From NCBI GenBank assembly GCA_028455995.1, contig JABELC010000006.1:1-64000 (forward strand): a DNA stretch of 64,000 nucleotides, in the 5' to 3' direction. Within the stretch, counting starts at the first letter, position 1. Every line of letters begins with the position of its first letter. The notes beneath the pieces are model-generated. The model was not told the origin of the DNA and did no database searches. It saw only the letters and a program-made list of their open reading frames with translations. This stretch comes from Scleromitrula shiraiana. Its lineage: Eukaryota; Ascomycota; Leotiomycetes; Helotiales; Sclerotiniaceae. Made by a program: the position numbers and the translations under genes. This document shows, one piece after another, positions 45,607 to 57,528 of the stretch.

Positions 45607-46546
45607 ATGCCCACGCCTCGAGTATTTATAATCCGCCATGGCGAAACAGAATGGTCGCTCAATGGTCGACACACGGGGAGTACCGATATCCCATTAACGA
45701 AGAATGGAGAATCGCGTATTAGAGCTACGGGACGTGCTTTAATTGGAGATGATAGGTTAATTGTTCCGGGGAATTTAGCACATATGTATGTTGTTCTTAT
45801 CTCTTTTGTTTATGTATCGTCAGGGAGAGGGAAGAGAGGGAAAGAGAGGGAGACATGGGAAACAGGAAAGAGAGAGCGGAGAGGGAAGAAAGAAAGCGAA
45901 TGAGATGTATCAAAAAACACACCTAACAAAATCCATAAAAAGTTACGTATCCCCCCGAACCCGCGCCCAACGAACCCTCTCCCTCCTCGAACTCGGCTGC
46001 GCCGACCGATTCCCCTGGGAGAATCACAAACCCGATCAACCCATCCGCACGCACGCCTCAATTTCCATAACCGAAGATGTTCGCGAATGGGACTACGGCA
46101 ATTACGAAGGGATAACGTCCTCCGAAATCCGCGCACAGCGTCGCGAAAACGGAGAGGGAGACTGGGATATCTGGCGCGATGGATGTCCCGGTGGGGAATC
46201 ACCGGCTGATGTAGAAAATCGACTGGATCGATTGATTGCGGAAATTAGAGATACCTGGCATAGGGAGTATATGGAAGCTGCTCGGGATCCAAAGGAAAAG
46301 GGAGACGTTGGGGATAAAAAGGGAGATATATTGATAGTAGCGCATGGACATATATTGAGAGCGTTGGCTATGCGATGGGTAGGGAAGAGTTTGCATGATG
46401 GGCCGACGTTGTTGTTGGAGGCGGGGGGAGTGGGGACGCTGAGTTATGAGCATGGGAGGGTGGAGGAACCGGCTATTTTGCTGGGAGGCGCGTTTATGGT
46501 TGATGTTGTTGAGAGGGGGGTTGAGGAGGGGGAGGAGGGGAGGTAA
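45607..46546 (+). CDS. SHB17: Sedoheptulose-1,7-bisphosphatase-like histidine phosphatase
   Basis: Exons 45607-45785 and 45943-46546 give 260 aa. The join restores LAHI-YVSPRTRAQRTL. It is a phosphoglycerate-mutase-fold phosphatase: phospho-acceptor His in IIRHGETEW (residue 10), SPRTRAQ arginine, REWDYGNYEG, IWRDGCPGGES and the second His in IVAHGHILR. GTLSYEHGRVEEPA matches the end of yeast Shb17, which hydrolyses sedoheptulose bisphosphate and feeds the non-oxidative pentose phosphate route. The 157-bp intron is unusually purine-rich on the coding strand. It converges on the lactone oxidase gene, with 252 bp between stops. Confidence 0.85.
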
Positions 46547-46798
46547 GGATGAGATGGTGCATAGATAGTGAGAACGAGATGGGGGGGAGAACTGAGCATT
46601 AAATCATATCATATGATATTATATACTAGAATATATTAAGCAATTTAACACCTGGAAATCATCTGTGGATGGATATCCTTACAAGGTCTTTGTTATCATA
46701 TACTCTGCAAGTAGAGAGAGAAGATATATCGATGTAACTATAGCGAGTAGTGTGTTCATATGTTCGAGTATATAGATCTACATATCTATCGTATTTAT
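46547..46798. other. Convergent intergenic spacer
   Basis: Holds both 3' ends of SHB17 and ALO1; AT-rich, no gene. Confidence 0.4.
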
Positions 46799-48436
46799 CT
46801 ATTTAATCTCGGAAGCCCTCAGCAAATCAAAACTCTCTTCACTCCCACTCGAAACCGGTCCCCCAATCTTAATCTTCTCCCCAGCGCCACCACCCACAAC
46901 CCCCTCAACCTTAACCCCCCCACTCCTAACCTTCCACCTCCCCGTCTCCTCCTCCTCCAACGCCAACTTCTCCCCCCCGCCCATAATAAACCTCCTATGC
47001 CACTCTCCCACAAACATCCCCTCAGGATCCACACTCCCTCTAATCTCCCTCCACTCCCTCAATTCCTCCCCATACATCTCCTCGATCTCGCTTCCCTCCG
47101 TCTCGAAATTCTTCGCCCAGTGAGGCTTCCCTCCTAATTCTTTCATCAGGTATTCAAAACCTTGATAGTATCGCTCGTGACAGGGAGGATCCATATCGTA
47201 CGGACGATAGAGCGTTGCGTTTAGGTAAAGGGTGGCTTCATCTTTAAAAGTTGGATCGAGATGTGGACGGGGCGTGTTAACGATTGTGGAATCCGTGACG
47301 CGGACTTCGACGGGTGCGTGGACATAGAGACCCTTGGCGGAAAAGGGGATTCCATGGGGTACGTAGTCTGGATCTGAGGGGGGGAGTTGATTAAGCCAGG
47401 AACTTAAGCGACGGAGGGCTTCGGGACCTTTGGAGAGGGGGATGGCCCATTCGTTTACAAATTGCGAGTAGAGACAGTTCATTAGGAGGGCTTGACGAGA
47501 GGGTTGGATGGCGGAACTTTTGCTGCCGTTGGCGAATCCGTATTGCATGCCAAAGACGAACCATTCTATGAATGGGAGGATTCGGGGTACGTATTGGGAT
47601 AGGGCGAGGAGATTGTGGTAGACGTGGTAGCCTAGCCATGCGTCGTAATAGGATTTTGGTGGGGGGACGGGTTCGAGATTTGTTTTTTCGGCTGTCCATG
47701 TTACGGCTCTTCGAGTGTAGGGGAACCACCAAACACGGACGAATTCAGTTTGAGTCCAAAGTGTTGTATTCCATTTTTGAAACATGGAAAGATCGGTATT
47801 GACGGTTTGTTCCCAACTTAACGTGAAAGCAGGAACGGCTTGAAAGGTGATTTCGGTAATGATACCAATTGCACCCAAGGAAATAAGGGAAGCTCGAAAG
47901 AGTTCGACATTTTCCGTTGGTGAACAATGTGCCGTTTTGCCATTCGATAATGTAATCTTTAATGATAAAATGGAAGTTGATAAAATACCATGTCTTAATG
48001 TACTTCCATGAGTACCTGTAGAAATGGCACCAGCGATAGATTGATGATTGATACTACCCAGATTTGGCATTGCCAATCCAACCGCATCTAATTGTTCTCC
48101 TATCATATATAATCGTATACCACTTTGCATCACCACAACACCAGTATCTCTATTCGCAGATAGGATTTTATTGAAATTATCCAGATTAACGAGCCAGCTC
48201 GATGTGCAGGTAATATTTGATGGGGAATGACCACATCCCACGGTAGTGATACGTCGACGACATGTTCGCGCGAGATTTATAACTTTCTCAACTTCTTGGA
48301 TGGATTCGGGTTGGATGTAGAGTTCAGGAGAGGAATGAAATGTTCGTGCCCATGTTGATTGTGTATGATTTGTTATGGCTCGAAATGGTATATCATCACC
48401 ATATCTATCTAATTCGAGTTGAATTGAGGGGTCCAT
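46799..48436 (-). CDS. ALO1: D-arabinono-1,4-lactone oxidase
   Basis: Single exon, 545 aa. The N-terminal FAD domain carries VGCGHSPSN (flavin-linking His), MPNLGSINHQSIAGAISTGT and HGS. The C-terminal ALO domain has FIEWFVFGMQYG, LYSQFVNEWAIPL, LYVHAPVEVR and the diagnostic GGKPHWAKNF near residue 435. The enzyme oxidises D-arabinono-1,4-lactone to D-erythroascorbate, producing hydrogen peroxide, at the mitochondrial outer membrane in yeast. About 60 residues after the conserved core are Gly/Glu-rich and variable. Start codon agrees with the family alignment remembered for fungal proteins. Confidence 0.93.
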   Translation of the reverse strand: MDPSIQLELDRYGDDIPFRAITNHTQSTWARTFHSSPELYIQPESIQEVEKVINLARTCRRRITTVGCGHSPSNITCTSSWLVNLDNFNKILSANRDTGVVVMQSGIRLYMIGEQLDAVGLAMPNLGSINHQSIAGAISTGTHGSTLRHGILSTSILSLKITLSNGKTAHCSPTENVELFRASLISLGAIGIITEITFQAVPAFTLSWEQTVNTDLSMFQKWNTTLWTQTEFVRVWWFPYTRRAVTWTAEKTNLEPVPPPKSYYDAWLGYHVYHNLLALSQYVPRILPFIEWFVFGMQYGFANGSKSSAIQPSRQALLMNCLYSQFVNEWAIPLSKGPEALRRLSSWLNQLPPSDPDYVPHGIPFSAKGLYVHAPVEVRVTDSTIVNTPRPHLDPTFKDEATLYLNATLYRPYDMDPPCHERYYQGFEYLMKELGGKPHWAKNFETEGSEIEEMYGEELREWREIRGSVDPEGMFVGEWHRRFIMGGGEKLALEEEETGRWKVRSGGVKVEGVVGGGAGEKIKIGGPVSSGSEESFDLLRASEIK

Positions 48437-50096
48437 GATTATTTTGGCGGGGAATTCTACTGATGGGATTAGCAGGTTATAGTACCGGTATGGTATTGGT
48501 ATTAGTATTATGGATAGAAATGATCATCCGTATACATACATTTGTTGTTGATGATCTTTGATAATTACTTCAAATTCAATAATTGAAGAAGAATAAGAAG
48601 AAGATGATGATGATGATGAAGTAACATGTTTGTATCGAGGGAGGAAAATTGATGGCTAGTCTTCTACGATACTTCAGAAATGGACTTATCTAGGCGGGGT
48701 TACTACCAAAAATTCCCGTCTTGCAGAATGCAGATAAAACCAATTAGGTGTTGTACCGGTAAAGAATTAGAATTTTGATAGGTTTAAAAGATTAGAAGAA
48801 CTATTTAAGTATACAAGGATATAAAAAGACATAATCTAGATTCTAGATGATCTGACTGAAACCCGTTGGAGTCAAAGGAAGGAAGAAAGGAAGAAATCGG
48901 ATTCAATTTCTTCATCTCTTCATCATCTCTTCATTAGAACTACAATGTTGACTTTAGATGGCAACGACGACGACGACGACAACAACAACAACAACAACAA
49001 TCATATCGAAGGGACATATAAATAATATCAAAATATAGAATTAATAATATATCTTCATTTTCTACATTAATCATCATTTTATTACTTCACCGCCATCTAC
49101 CCATTTTTATCCCGTCTCTACTTCATTTTCATCTAGGTAGTACCTCGTATACATAAAATAGTTCAAAGCGTAAGGAATTTGAATTTCTAGAATTTCGGAT
49201 TATCTTTACAAACAAGGGATATACTTGATGCTATTCTTTATACGAAGTCGACTTGTTCATGCGGAATCATTCAACCTTTTCCACGGATGATAGAACCTCG
49301 AAATAATCAAGATGAACTCACAAAATAATGGGTCAATATATGACAGCAACGACGTTGACTTGATGGTTTCTCATACAAATCATTTCTATTATGAACTTTT
49401 GATGGATCTTGGACCCTGTTAAGTGCACCTTTCCTATAAATGAAGATCCAGATCATCAGATTTTCATTTTATGGTATTAATATATCTTTTTATTTGTTGT
49501 CAATTTTCTATTTTCGGGTTCGTGAGCCAAGCTGGAGAGGGGTAAAAATATTTTGGTTATACATCTGGTCAACATTGACGACATCATGAATTTCACCATA
49601 TTGAAAAGGCAAGGCATTCCCCTTTCTCAATTTTTGATTTCATCCTATATGGTTTATATATCTAGAGATTCTACATATCAATACCTATAGTAATAATAAT
49701 AATAGTAATACTAATAATAATAGAAGAAATTACGACCTTCATATTTCGATTACATCTATGAAATATTCCCTTTTCCGTCTCTTCCAGAATGCATGAAGTT
49801 CTCATATAAGTTTTATGAGAGAAACCCTTATAGCTTAAATCATGAACCCTTCCCGTTAATAAATTGAAAATTAATGGCGGGATGTATAATGTTTTCTAGT
49901 TAATTCGTACTAATCAAATAAAATGGGAATGATTTCATTTGTATTGCATTGAATCATATTATTTCATTCCCATTTGCCATTTTCCCCCTTCTTCTCAACT
50001 TTCATTCTTTTCCCTATATACTCATGGAAGGGCAACCATTACAATAATAATTTCCCTTCAAAAATAATAAATAATAAACTAAAAATATCTTCATCA
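48437..50096. other. Intergenic
   Basis: About 1.7 kb between divergent genes. Small CAA and GAT repeats near 48610-48625 and 48963-49000. An in-frame upstream ATG at 49974 lies before the chosen start of the next gene. Confidence 0.45.
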
Positions 50097-52726
50097 ATGG
50101 ATGCAGCACTTTGTGGTCTTCATAGACCATCAACGTCAAAATCAACGTCAAAATCAACGTCAAAATCATCGTCAAAATCATCGTCAAAACCAGCGTCAAG
50201 ACCAACATCAAAACTAACTGATGGACCAACACCTACAGTACCACCCCCAATTCGAGTATTACGACTCCGGGAATTTTCCACTTCCTATAGTGATTCTAAT
50301 ACACCGTCATCTAAATCTAATACCAAGAAAGGAACAAAACGTCTATGTTCAAGTTATGATGATATTAAAGCGAAATATAACGAAGTAGATGAAAGTATTC
50401 ACAATAATAAATTACAAACCAGACAATCACAACCACAACTCCAACAGCAACAGCCAAAGAAGCAACAGCACCAACAAATATATCCACATAATTCCACCAC
50501 AATCACAGCGTTCAATCCTCTTTCCAATTCTCCCAACAAGTTAGACTCCTCAAGTTCCAATTTCGATCCCGATGAAAATCTCCTCCCATCAAATAACAAT
50601 AATCCCCGTCGACGATCAGCGGATTTTCAATGGGCAAGAGAGGATCAATTATCGGTAATTCTCGAGTTTATGGAAAATGAGAGTAAAAATAGTACACCGG
50701 TTGGGGAACAGGGGGATCCGTATCATGATCAATCTACGACACAGAGACTGAGTGAGGATACGATTTTGGAGAGTGTGGAGAGTAGGGATAGGGTTGGTTC
50801 TAGGGATGGGGAGAGGGAGAGGGAAAGTGGAACTGCGCCATTAATCCCGAAAATAGAGAAGGGGAAGGAGAAAGAGCAGGACAAAGATAGTGAAAGTACA
50901 GCATTGATACCAAAAATAGAGAATGAGAAAGAAAAAGACAAACCGGTCACAAGATTCGGCAAGATTGGAATAATGGATAGGTCGTATAGAATCCCCAGTT
51001 ATAGCGTTAGACCTGCCACTAGTGCTAGTACTGGGCGACCTGGAACTAGTTCTGGTTTTGCAAGTTTAGATACGGCTCTACACGATGTACAAGTACAAAC
51101 GGGGGCGTTTGGATCGGTATCTGCATCTGCGTCTGCATCAGGTTTGCTGTCGAGAGTTAGACCGGCTACCAGTGCTGGTACTGAGAGACCGGGTACCACC
51201 TCTGGTTTTGATAGTGATTTGAGTTCAAAGGATGTCAAGCTACAAATCGGGGAATTTGGATCAGTATTAGCATCAGCATCTGGATCTGGATTAAGCTCTG
51301 GAGTGAACTCTAGTTCGAGCTCTACATTTGGATCCGGATCGTCAAGATTAAGAATGAGAGAATCACTAGGAAATTTAAGGAAAGAAAGGGAGAAGGATAT
51401 AGAGCGGGAGAGAGAAAGGGAAATTGAGAGGGAGAGGGAGATATATGAGGAGAGGGAGAGGGAAAGGGAAAGGGAACGAGAGAGGTTGAGGGAAAAGGAA
51501 ATAGAGTGGGAGAGAGAAAGGGAGATTGAGAGGGAAAAAGAACGAGAGAGGGAGAAGGAGAGAGAGTTGGAGAGAGAGCGAGAGAGGAAAAGGGAGAGGG
51601 AGAGGGAAAAAGCGGATTTTGAACTTTTGAGGGATTGGGATCTCTTAAAGGAAAGAGAAAAAGAAAAGGAAATGGAAAAAGAAGTTTTGAGGAATAGAGA
51701 GGTGGAAAAGGGAAGAGAAAGAGAAAGGGAAAAAGAAAGGGAAAGAGAAAGAGAAAGGGAAAGAGAAAGAGAACGGGAAAGAGAAAGAGAACGGGAAAGA
51801 GAAAGAGAAAGGGAAAGAGAAAGAGGAAGGGAAAGAGAACGAGAAAGAGAAAGGGAGAGAGAAAGGGACGGTATGGTGAGGGATATTTTGGTGACAAGTG
51901 AGGTTAATAGGAGGGATGTATCTCCTGATGCATACAGACCTATTCCCATCGCTTATCCATCTACTGACGTACGTATATTTTATTTTTCCCATCCTTCCCC
52001 CCCTTCAAGTTTCCCTTTCCATTCCCTTTCCAACCAACTAACCCCCAACCCCCCAACCAGCTCGAAACAATCTCCCACCAAGACTCCGCTCTAATCTTCG
52101 AATCCTTCACCACCCACGACGCCTGGACCCTCGGCTCCGCCATCCGCGAACGCATCCTCTCTCTCCCATCCCATTCTCCCGCCTTCTCCTCCCGCAATCC
52201 CTATACCCCCCGTACTAGTATCCATATCCCAGCGCAACCAACCCCATCATCACTAATCCAAATAACACAAACGCACAACTCCCACGTCCTCTTCCAAGCC
52301 AGTACATGCGGACTCAACCCCGAATTGAGCGCCCTGGTGGCGAGGAAGAGAAATACGGTGCTTAGATGGGGTGTGAGTAGTTGGTTTATGGAGTGTAGGT
52401 TTAGTGGGGACGAGGGAATTTTTGGGCTTTTTCATGGGCGGGGAGCAGGGGCGAGGAATGGGAATGGGAATGGGAGAGGGGGTGGGGGATGGGGATGGGG
52501 GCTTAAAGGGGTGGGAGGATCGAGTGGGTATGGGGGATATGGGAGTGGAGGATCTGCGGGAGGACGCGGTGCTGATGCGATGGAGGGGTATAGTTGCGAG
52601 GGAGGTGCGGTGCCGATTCGTGTTCGGGGTGTGGAGGGCGTGGTGGCTGTTGTTGCTGTGGGGGGACTGAGGGGGTGGGAGGCGCATGGGGTTATTGGGG
52701 AGGTTATTGGGGAGTTGTATTATTGA
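50097..52726 (+). CDS. Arg/Glu-repeat protein with C-terminal UPF0303 (DUF336) domain
   Basis: Exon 1 (50097-51968) and exon 2 (52061-52726) join in phase 0 across a 92-bp intron with GTACGT and CCAG ends, for 845 aa. Residues 1-130 are Ser/Lys-rich repeats. About 300-400 repeat a RPATSA-type motif. About 420-595 are almost pure Arg/Glu/Lys (RERERE) coded by a GAGA/GAAAGA hexamer array. Exon 2 is a UPF0303-type domain: ESFTTHDAWTLGSAIRERIL, LIQITQ, HVLFQASTCGLNPE, ARKRNTVLRWGVSSWFM and VAVVAVGGLRGWEAHGVI, interrupted by a Gly-rich insert near 52440-52590. Yeast YBR137W is a bare domain of this kind. The start at 49974 is also in frame. Confidence 0.72.
51361..51876. repeat. GAGA/GAAAGA coding microsatellite
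   Basis: Long imperfect purine tract coding Arg/Glu repeats. Its reverse strand gives matching Ser/Leu and Phe/Pro frames that are artefacts. Confidence 0.9.
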
Positions 52727-53182
52727 TTTATTTTTTGTTTTTGGTGGCTCTTTTGGGGGAAATAAAATGGCTCTGTTATGAAAGTATGAGGCTGGGGAAA
52801 ATGGCAGATGGGGAGAGGAGGAGGAGGGGTTATTTGGGTGAATCTAATTGTGTAGATAATAGTTAATTTTGAATTGGAAGGGGGATAAATGTTCAATGTA
52901 TATGATTATGTAATTTATGTTATTGATATTCAGACTGATTTTTATCTCCATCTCCCCATCGATTCTAAAGTAGATCGGATGCTTTCAGGAAGCATCCTAT
53001 ATGAGTTTAATCAGCGTATCACTGGCCAAGATACCCTGAGCTCCGTTCAGCTATATCTCGTTAAGAATTTGTATCAGATGTTGAGTTAGACAGAGGTATT
53101 TCCTATTCTTTTCTTTTTTGTTAACATACATTTTTACGTTGAAAACAATTAAAGTTCAATTTCCGTATTCGATACTAGGCCT

Positions 53183-53214
<32 letters not shown>

Positions 53215-53220
53215 TGTATG

Positions 53221-53251
<31 letters not shown>

Positions 53252-53990
53252 TAGATAATCAAGTTTTTACATAAGGTTTTTCTCCAGGTTATAATTCTCC
53301 ACTACCGTATCATCCGGCATATAAGATCCCCTCCAACAATAAATTAGATCTTCTTTCATCGAGGGACTTTTTTCCTAGATTCATTCTTGATTTAGGTGTC
53401 TGATAGATGATGAGTTTATAAGTCTATATTTGAGGCTTGAAGTTAGGAATACAGATGTTGAAGTATAATTCAATTATCGTAATAAAAGATTTACTTCGGA
53501 TGTAACAATTAGTCTAGATCAATTCTCGTAGTAATTGTTCTCTTTTTAGACTAGAGCGTTGTATTACATATAATACGGTAGATTGGGATTGGGTCGGGTA
53601 AGTGGGATATCCGTTGAATATTGCTCTAGTTAGTACATGTGTAAGCTAGTAAGCAGGTCTTGGTGGTTGGTCGCTCTAAACATGTTTCTTATATAAGTAC
53701 TCTTTTCTCATGGGAATTGGAAAGTCGGTGGTAATACGGGATTTGAAGGTGTGTATGATATATCCGGTGACGTATTTTGAGGATGGGTTGTTGGGAATTC
53801 TTGAATACATAAATATCCATTGTTTCTTGTATTAAATGTCCATTCATGTCAACAACCACCTATGTTCATATTCCATTTCGCTAATACCGTTCCCATAACG
53901 TCTGCTTCTTTAGTCTGTATACCTAGCCCATACCAACAATCCATCACCCAACCACAAACACTCAAATAAACATTCAATCCATTCCCCAAA
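52727..53990. other. Intergenic with TATG array
   Basis: No gene is supported. The TATG microsatellite is listed separately. Confidence 0.45.
53186..53250. repeat. (TATG)n microsatellite, about 16 copies
   Basis: Perfect tetranucleotide array without spacers. Confidence 0.95.
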
Positions 53991-54264
53991 ATGGCCCCGA
54001 AATACTCTTCCCATGGCTACGCAAAACTGCCATCCGCTAGTAATAGCACGACCTCATTTGAACTATTCCAACCCAGTAGAAAATGAAATCACAGCACCAG
54101 CACCAGTAAATCAGGTAGTAGTGGTAATTTACTCAAGAAAGCAGTGGAAAAAATATCGAGAACGAAAGCTGAGGGAGGGGAGAGCAAGAGGATATGAAGA
54201 AGAAGTTGAAAAAGGAGGAGACAGAGCAGGCGTACAGAGAGTACTATAATGACTGGTTTAATTA
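53991..54264 (+). pseudogene. Short Ser/Lys-rich reading frame interrupted by TGA (copy A)
   Basis: From ATG 53991 the frame reads MAPKYSSHGYAKLPSASNS..FQPSRK, TGA (54085-54087), NHSTSTSKSGSSGNLLKKAV..ESKRI, TGA. A neighbouring frame then gives MKKKLKKEETEQAYREYYND and stops near 54264. The three pieces together look like one short, basic, helical protein broken by one stop and one shift. The start SH..Y..L.SASNS recurs at 56193. No domain is recognised. A shorter frame at 54013-54249 covers the same DNA but lacks this pattern. Confidence 0.35.
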
Positions 54265-54838
54265 GATTTGATACTGATTATTATTGACCTTTGGAGGGGG
54301 TTTAAGGGACGGGAAAGCATGAGATGATTATATATATGAGTTAGGGCGAATAGCTCTCGAGTTAAGAATAGAATGATGTTAGGGTTTGATAATATGTTAC
54401 TTAAGTATTAGGCGCGTGGGTTTTGTTGTGTTGTGTCGAGCTGAGCTGGTTGGATATTTACCTACTTAGTATATACGTGTGTAAGTAGACCACGGTCATT
54501 GTCTATGTGTGTGCTTCCTATATAAGATAGTTAAAAAATGTATAGGTAATAGACCAAACACAGAAAGCAAAAGATGCGTGATGACGCGGATGTATAATGT
54601 ATGGAAGAATGTTGGAGCTTTTTAATGTTATATATTGACTCAGCCAGATTGTATTTCATTTACAAAACTTCATTACCTCTCCCTGTATGTACGTGTCTTT
54701 TATATACAAATCTTTTGTTTTAAATTATTGCATACACCTGCACCTGGCACTCATCTCTCACATCAGCTACACTAGTTGAGTAACAAACAAGCGACCGACC
54801 AACCAACCAATCATTTTGGTGTAAGAAAAAGAGCCATT

Positions 54839-55108
54839 ATGACGAAACGTTCACCTGTATCCACTGGCAGCAACAAAACCCCAAACATCAGCATTCACAA
54901 GAACTCAGAAAAAAAGACAGCATCTGTAGATAAGAAAACAACGAAACGTGAGGCGTGAAGGAACAAAGTAGAAAGAGGGAAGGAAGAAAAGTTAAAGAAG
55001 GAGAGAGAAACTGAGGAGCCAATGACGACGTGGAGTGAAAATGAGAGAATGGCGATGGATCATAGTAGGAGGATATGGGCGGAATATTGTAAACTAGTGT
55101 TCAAATAG
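54839..55108 (+). pseudogene. Short Lys-rich reading frame interrupted by TGA (copy B)
   Basis: ATG 54839 opens MTKRSPVSTGSNKTPNIS..KKTTKREA, then TGA. The same frame then runs on through EEKLKKERETEEPMTTWSEN to RRIWAEYCKLVFK and stops at 55108. With the single TGA read through it is about 90 codons, highly charged. It resembles copy A in order: Ser/Thr-Lys start, TGA, KLKKE block, aromatic end. Frame continuity after the stop is the main evidence. Confidence 0.35.
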
Positions 55109-57528
55109 ATAGACGGATACTAAATCATAGGGAAATGAAGGAAAAATGTTGATATCATGATCACTATGTAGAGTTTAAGATAGTCAATAGATTTATAGTT
55201 TGATATATTATCTGTAGGTTGCGACTCAAAATATCTGTACAAATAATACAATGCACCCTTTTAAAACTTGTTAAATTGCAACATTACTTAGCCAATGTAT
55301 ACAGTGAAATAATTATGTAAAAATTTCATAACACTCCACTCAAGGATATAATGTTTCCTTCGGAAAATCGAAGTCAATTCGTAATGGTTGAGAAGTTGAA
55401 GAGTTCACTCTCAAGTATACTATAAACGAAAGAATACACTAGGACTACAGACTTTAAGTTCTTCGCAATACATTTTTTAAAAAAGATATCAATCTATTCT
55501 AACAGTAACACTAACACGTTCAATTAACCAAAGTGTATGCGCACCCGCTTAAAGATAAGATTCTTCTAAGCGAAGATAAGGAGGGCAGCTAGCCGGGCCG
55601 ATCACGTCAACCAGCCAACTAGATCCCACCTGACTTGACGCAACCTCAAATTTGACCTCTTCCAACAACACCAAGACTTTCGCGATATAATACCACAGTA
55701 AGATATAAACATGCATGGCAGTGCCCTGGAATTGCGCTATCAGTATTTCTCGCGCAAATTCTCTACATCAGTATAGTCAGCGCCAAGAGATAGTTGTTGT
55801 CATTAATTTTGCCTTCGTATTGGGGAATTTCCCATTCCCTATATAAGTATGTAGGTATCTAGAAAAAGGATTGTATTTCCTTGGACCGGGATCATAATTG
55901 AAAGGTTTCTGGATAGAGTTATATTAGAATTACATATTGTGAATCTATATTCTGCTATTGTAATATGAACAGTTGAAATTGAGACATTAATCAAAATTCA
56001 TATTCTAGTCTATCTGTCTATCGATCTATTCACTTAACTGTCATCGACATTTACTTCACTGCATCTTTTCAAATATATACATACATCGTTCTCATCAATC
56101 AAGAATACAAAATTTCATCCCCTCTTCAAGAAAAGAAGACAGTCCAATCACTACTCTCCTCTAGCCACCCCTTCATCAACAACTTAAACCCGATGTCATC
56201 CCACAACCACCCCTACACCCAATTAGACTCCGCATCCAACAGCCCAGACGCACTAATACCTATGAGTACCGCAACCGTCCCCAAACAAGATAAGAGGAGA
56301 GAGACAGGGTGTTGGATATATATTTGTTACCTTTGTATGGCAATTTGTCAAATGAAATTTCCTAGATGTAAATTCTCTAAATCACGATCTTTCTCCTTTA
56401 ATTCAGATTGGTATATATTTGCGCTCTATGTAGGATCATAGTAGATTCTGCCGCATCTCTCTTGTTTTAGAGAATAAACAGTAAAAAGTCTAGAGATAAA
56501 TGCGACTGATATCTAGCCTAAGTATACCTCACATTGGCGAGTTATCTTCTGTTTGATACATTTAAAACCTTAATTTTTGCAATTTAACGCAATGGTAAAG
56601 ACTAGGACTTGATTTTTGAACTGATAAGTCGTAATTGAACTCCAGGTAATGATGACAATGTTTATTGGGGTCTATCTTTAATTTTTACATCGTGCTTTCT
56701 TGACGTTGTTGAGATTTTCACTACCACCAAGCTCATCAATAATCTTCTGTCATCATGACGAGTTTCATTGATTAGTGTTTGATGTCTTTCAAGTAAGATG
56801 TGGGTTCGTTTATATACCGTGATGGATCTTAAGCATAGCTTATGTGCTCTATGGTTTGTAGGGTTTGATCTGTCAGGATTATAGAAATTGCTACGGCTGA
56901 GTTAATAAGGTCTGCAATAGAACAGGCTGTCTATTGTTCAAATACCAGGTGAAACATTGATGTAATATAAATTCTCGATTTAATAAGACTTGCAGTATGT
57001 GCTTCCAATTAAAGGTAGTCAAAATGATTCGGGGTTTATTTGAATTCCAAGAGAATATAATGTTACTAAAACTACATTCTAAATATATAGCCGAACAATA
57101 ACGGTGATCTTTGCTTCCTTACCATTGTCATAGAAATCTGTGTAAGATCTGGTTAATAAACTCAAGATTTGCTGAACTCTATATCTGATCGTTTAATTGG
57201 CCTCGGATGTGAAAAACTATGCCATGAAGAGTTTGGATTCAGAGTGAATTAGGAAGAACTTTCAAACCAAAATGATCTATGGAAGCGTGAGTGAACATAC
57301 AAAAAGAATGGGGGGCAGAAGAGGGGTTGAAGTGAATCAAGAACCGTACGAAGTTTCTCGTAGTTTCTTGCTATATAAACTTGACTATCTTTTGCAACCA
57401 TTGTTCTTCAACTTCAAACAGCAAATTTCGATCTCCAAATATCTCCAAATCTCACTATTAGCCCTCTATTCTATCCAACCCAAACTCATATCATCCCACC
57501 CATCAAATTTCATACCCTTATCATAATC
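55109..57528. other. Large intergenic region
   Basis: Apart from the short frame at 56193 nothing is recognised. A frame at 57272-57526 directly before the RBR gene is probably its 5' leader. Confidence 0.45.
56193..56441 (+). CDS. Short hypothetical ORF related to copy A at its start
   Basis: 82 codons, beginning MSSHNHPYTQLDSASNSPDA. This shares the spaced pattern SH..Y..L.SASNS with the frame at 53991. The second half (CWIYICYLCMAICQMKFPRC) is Cys-rich and hydrophobic but may be intron or 3' sequence. No family recognised. Confidence 0.3.
   Translation: MSSHNHPYTQLDSASNSPDALIPMSTATVPKQDKRRETGCWIYICYLCMAICQMKFPRCKFSKSRSFSFNSDWYIFALYVGS

Noticed and set aside
50999..51949. Minus-strand Ser/Leu frames over the Arg/Glu repeat
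   Set aside because: They are the reverse reading of the GAGA microsatellite inside the UPF0303 fusion gene.
57272..57526. 84-codon frame just before the RBR ligase gene
   Set aside because: It ends two bases before the ligase ATG and has no recognisable content, so it is most likely 5' leader.
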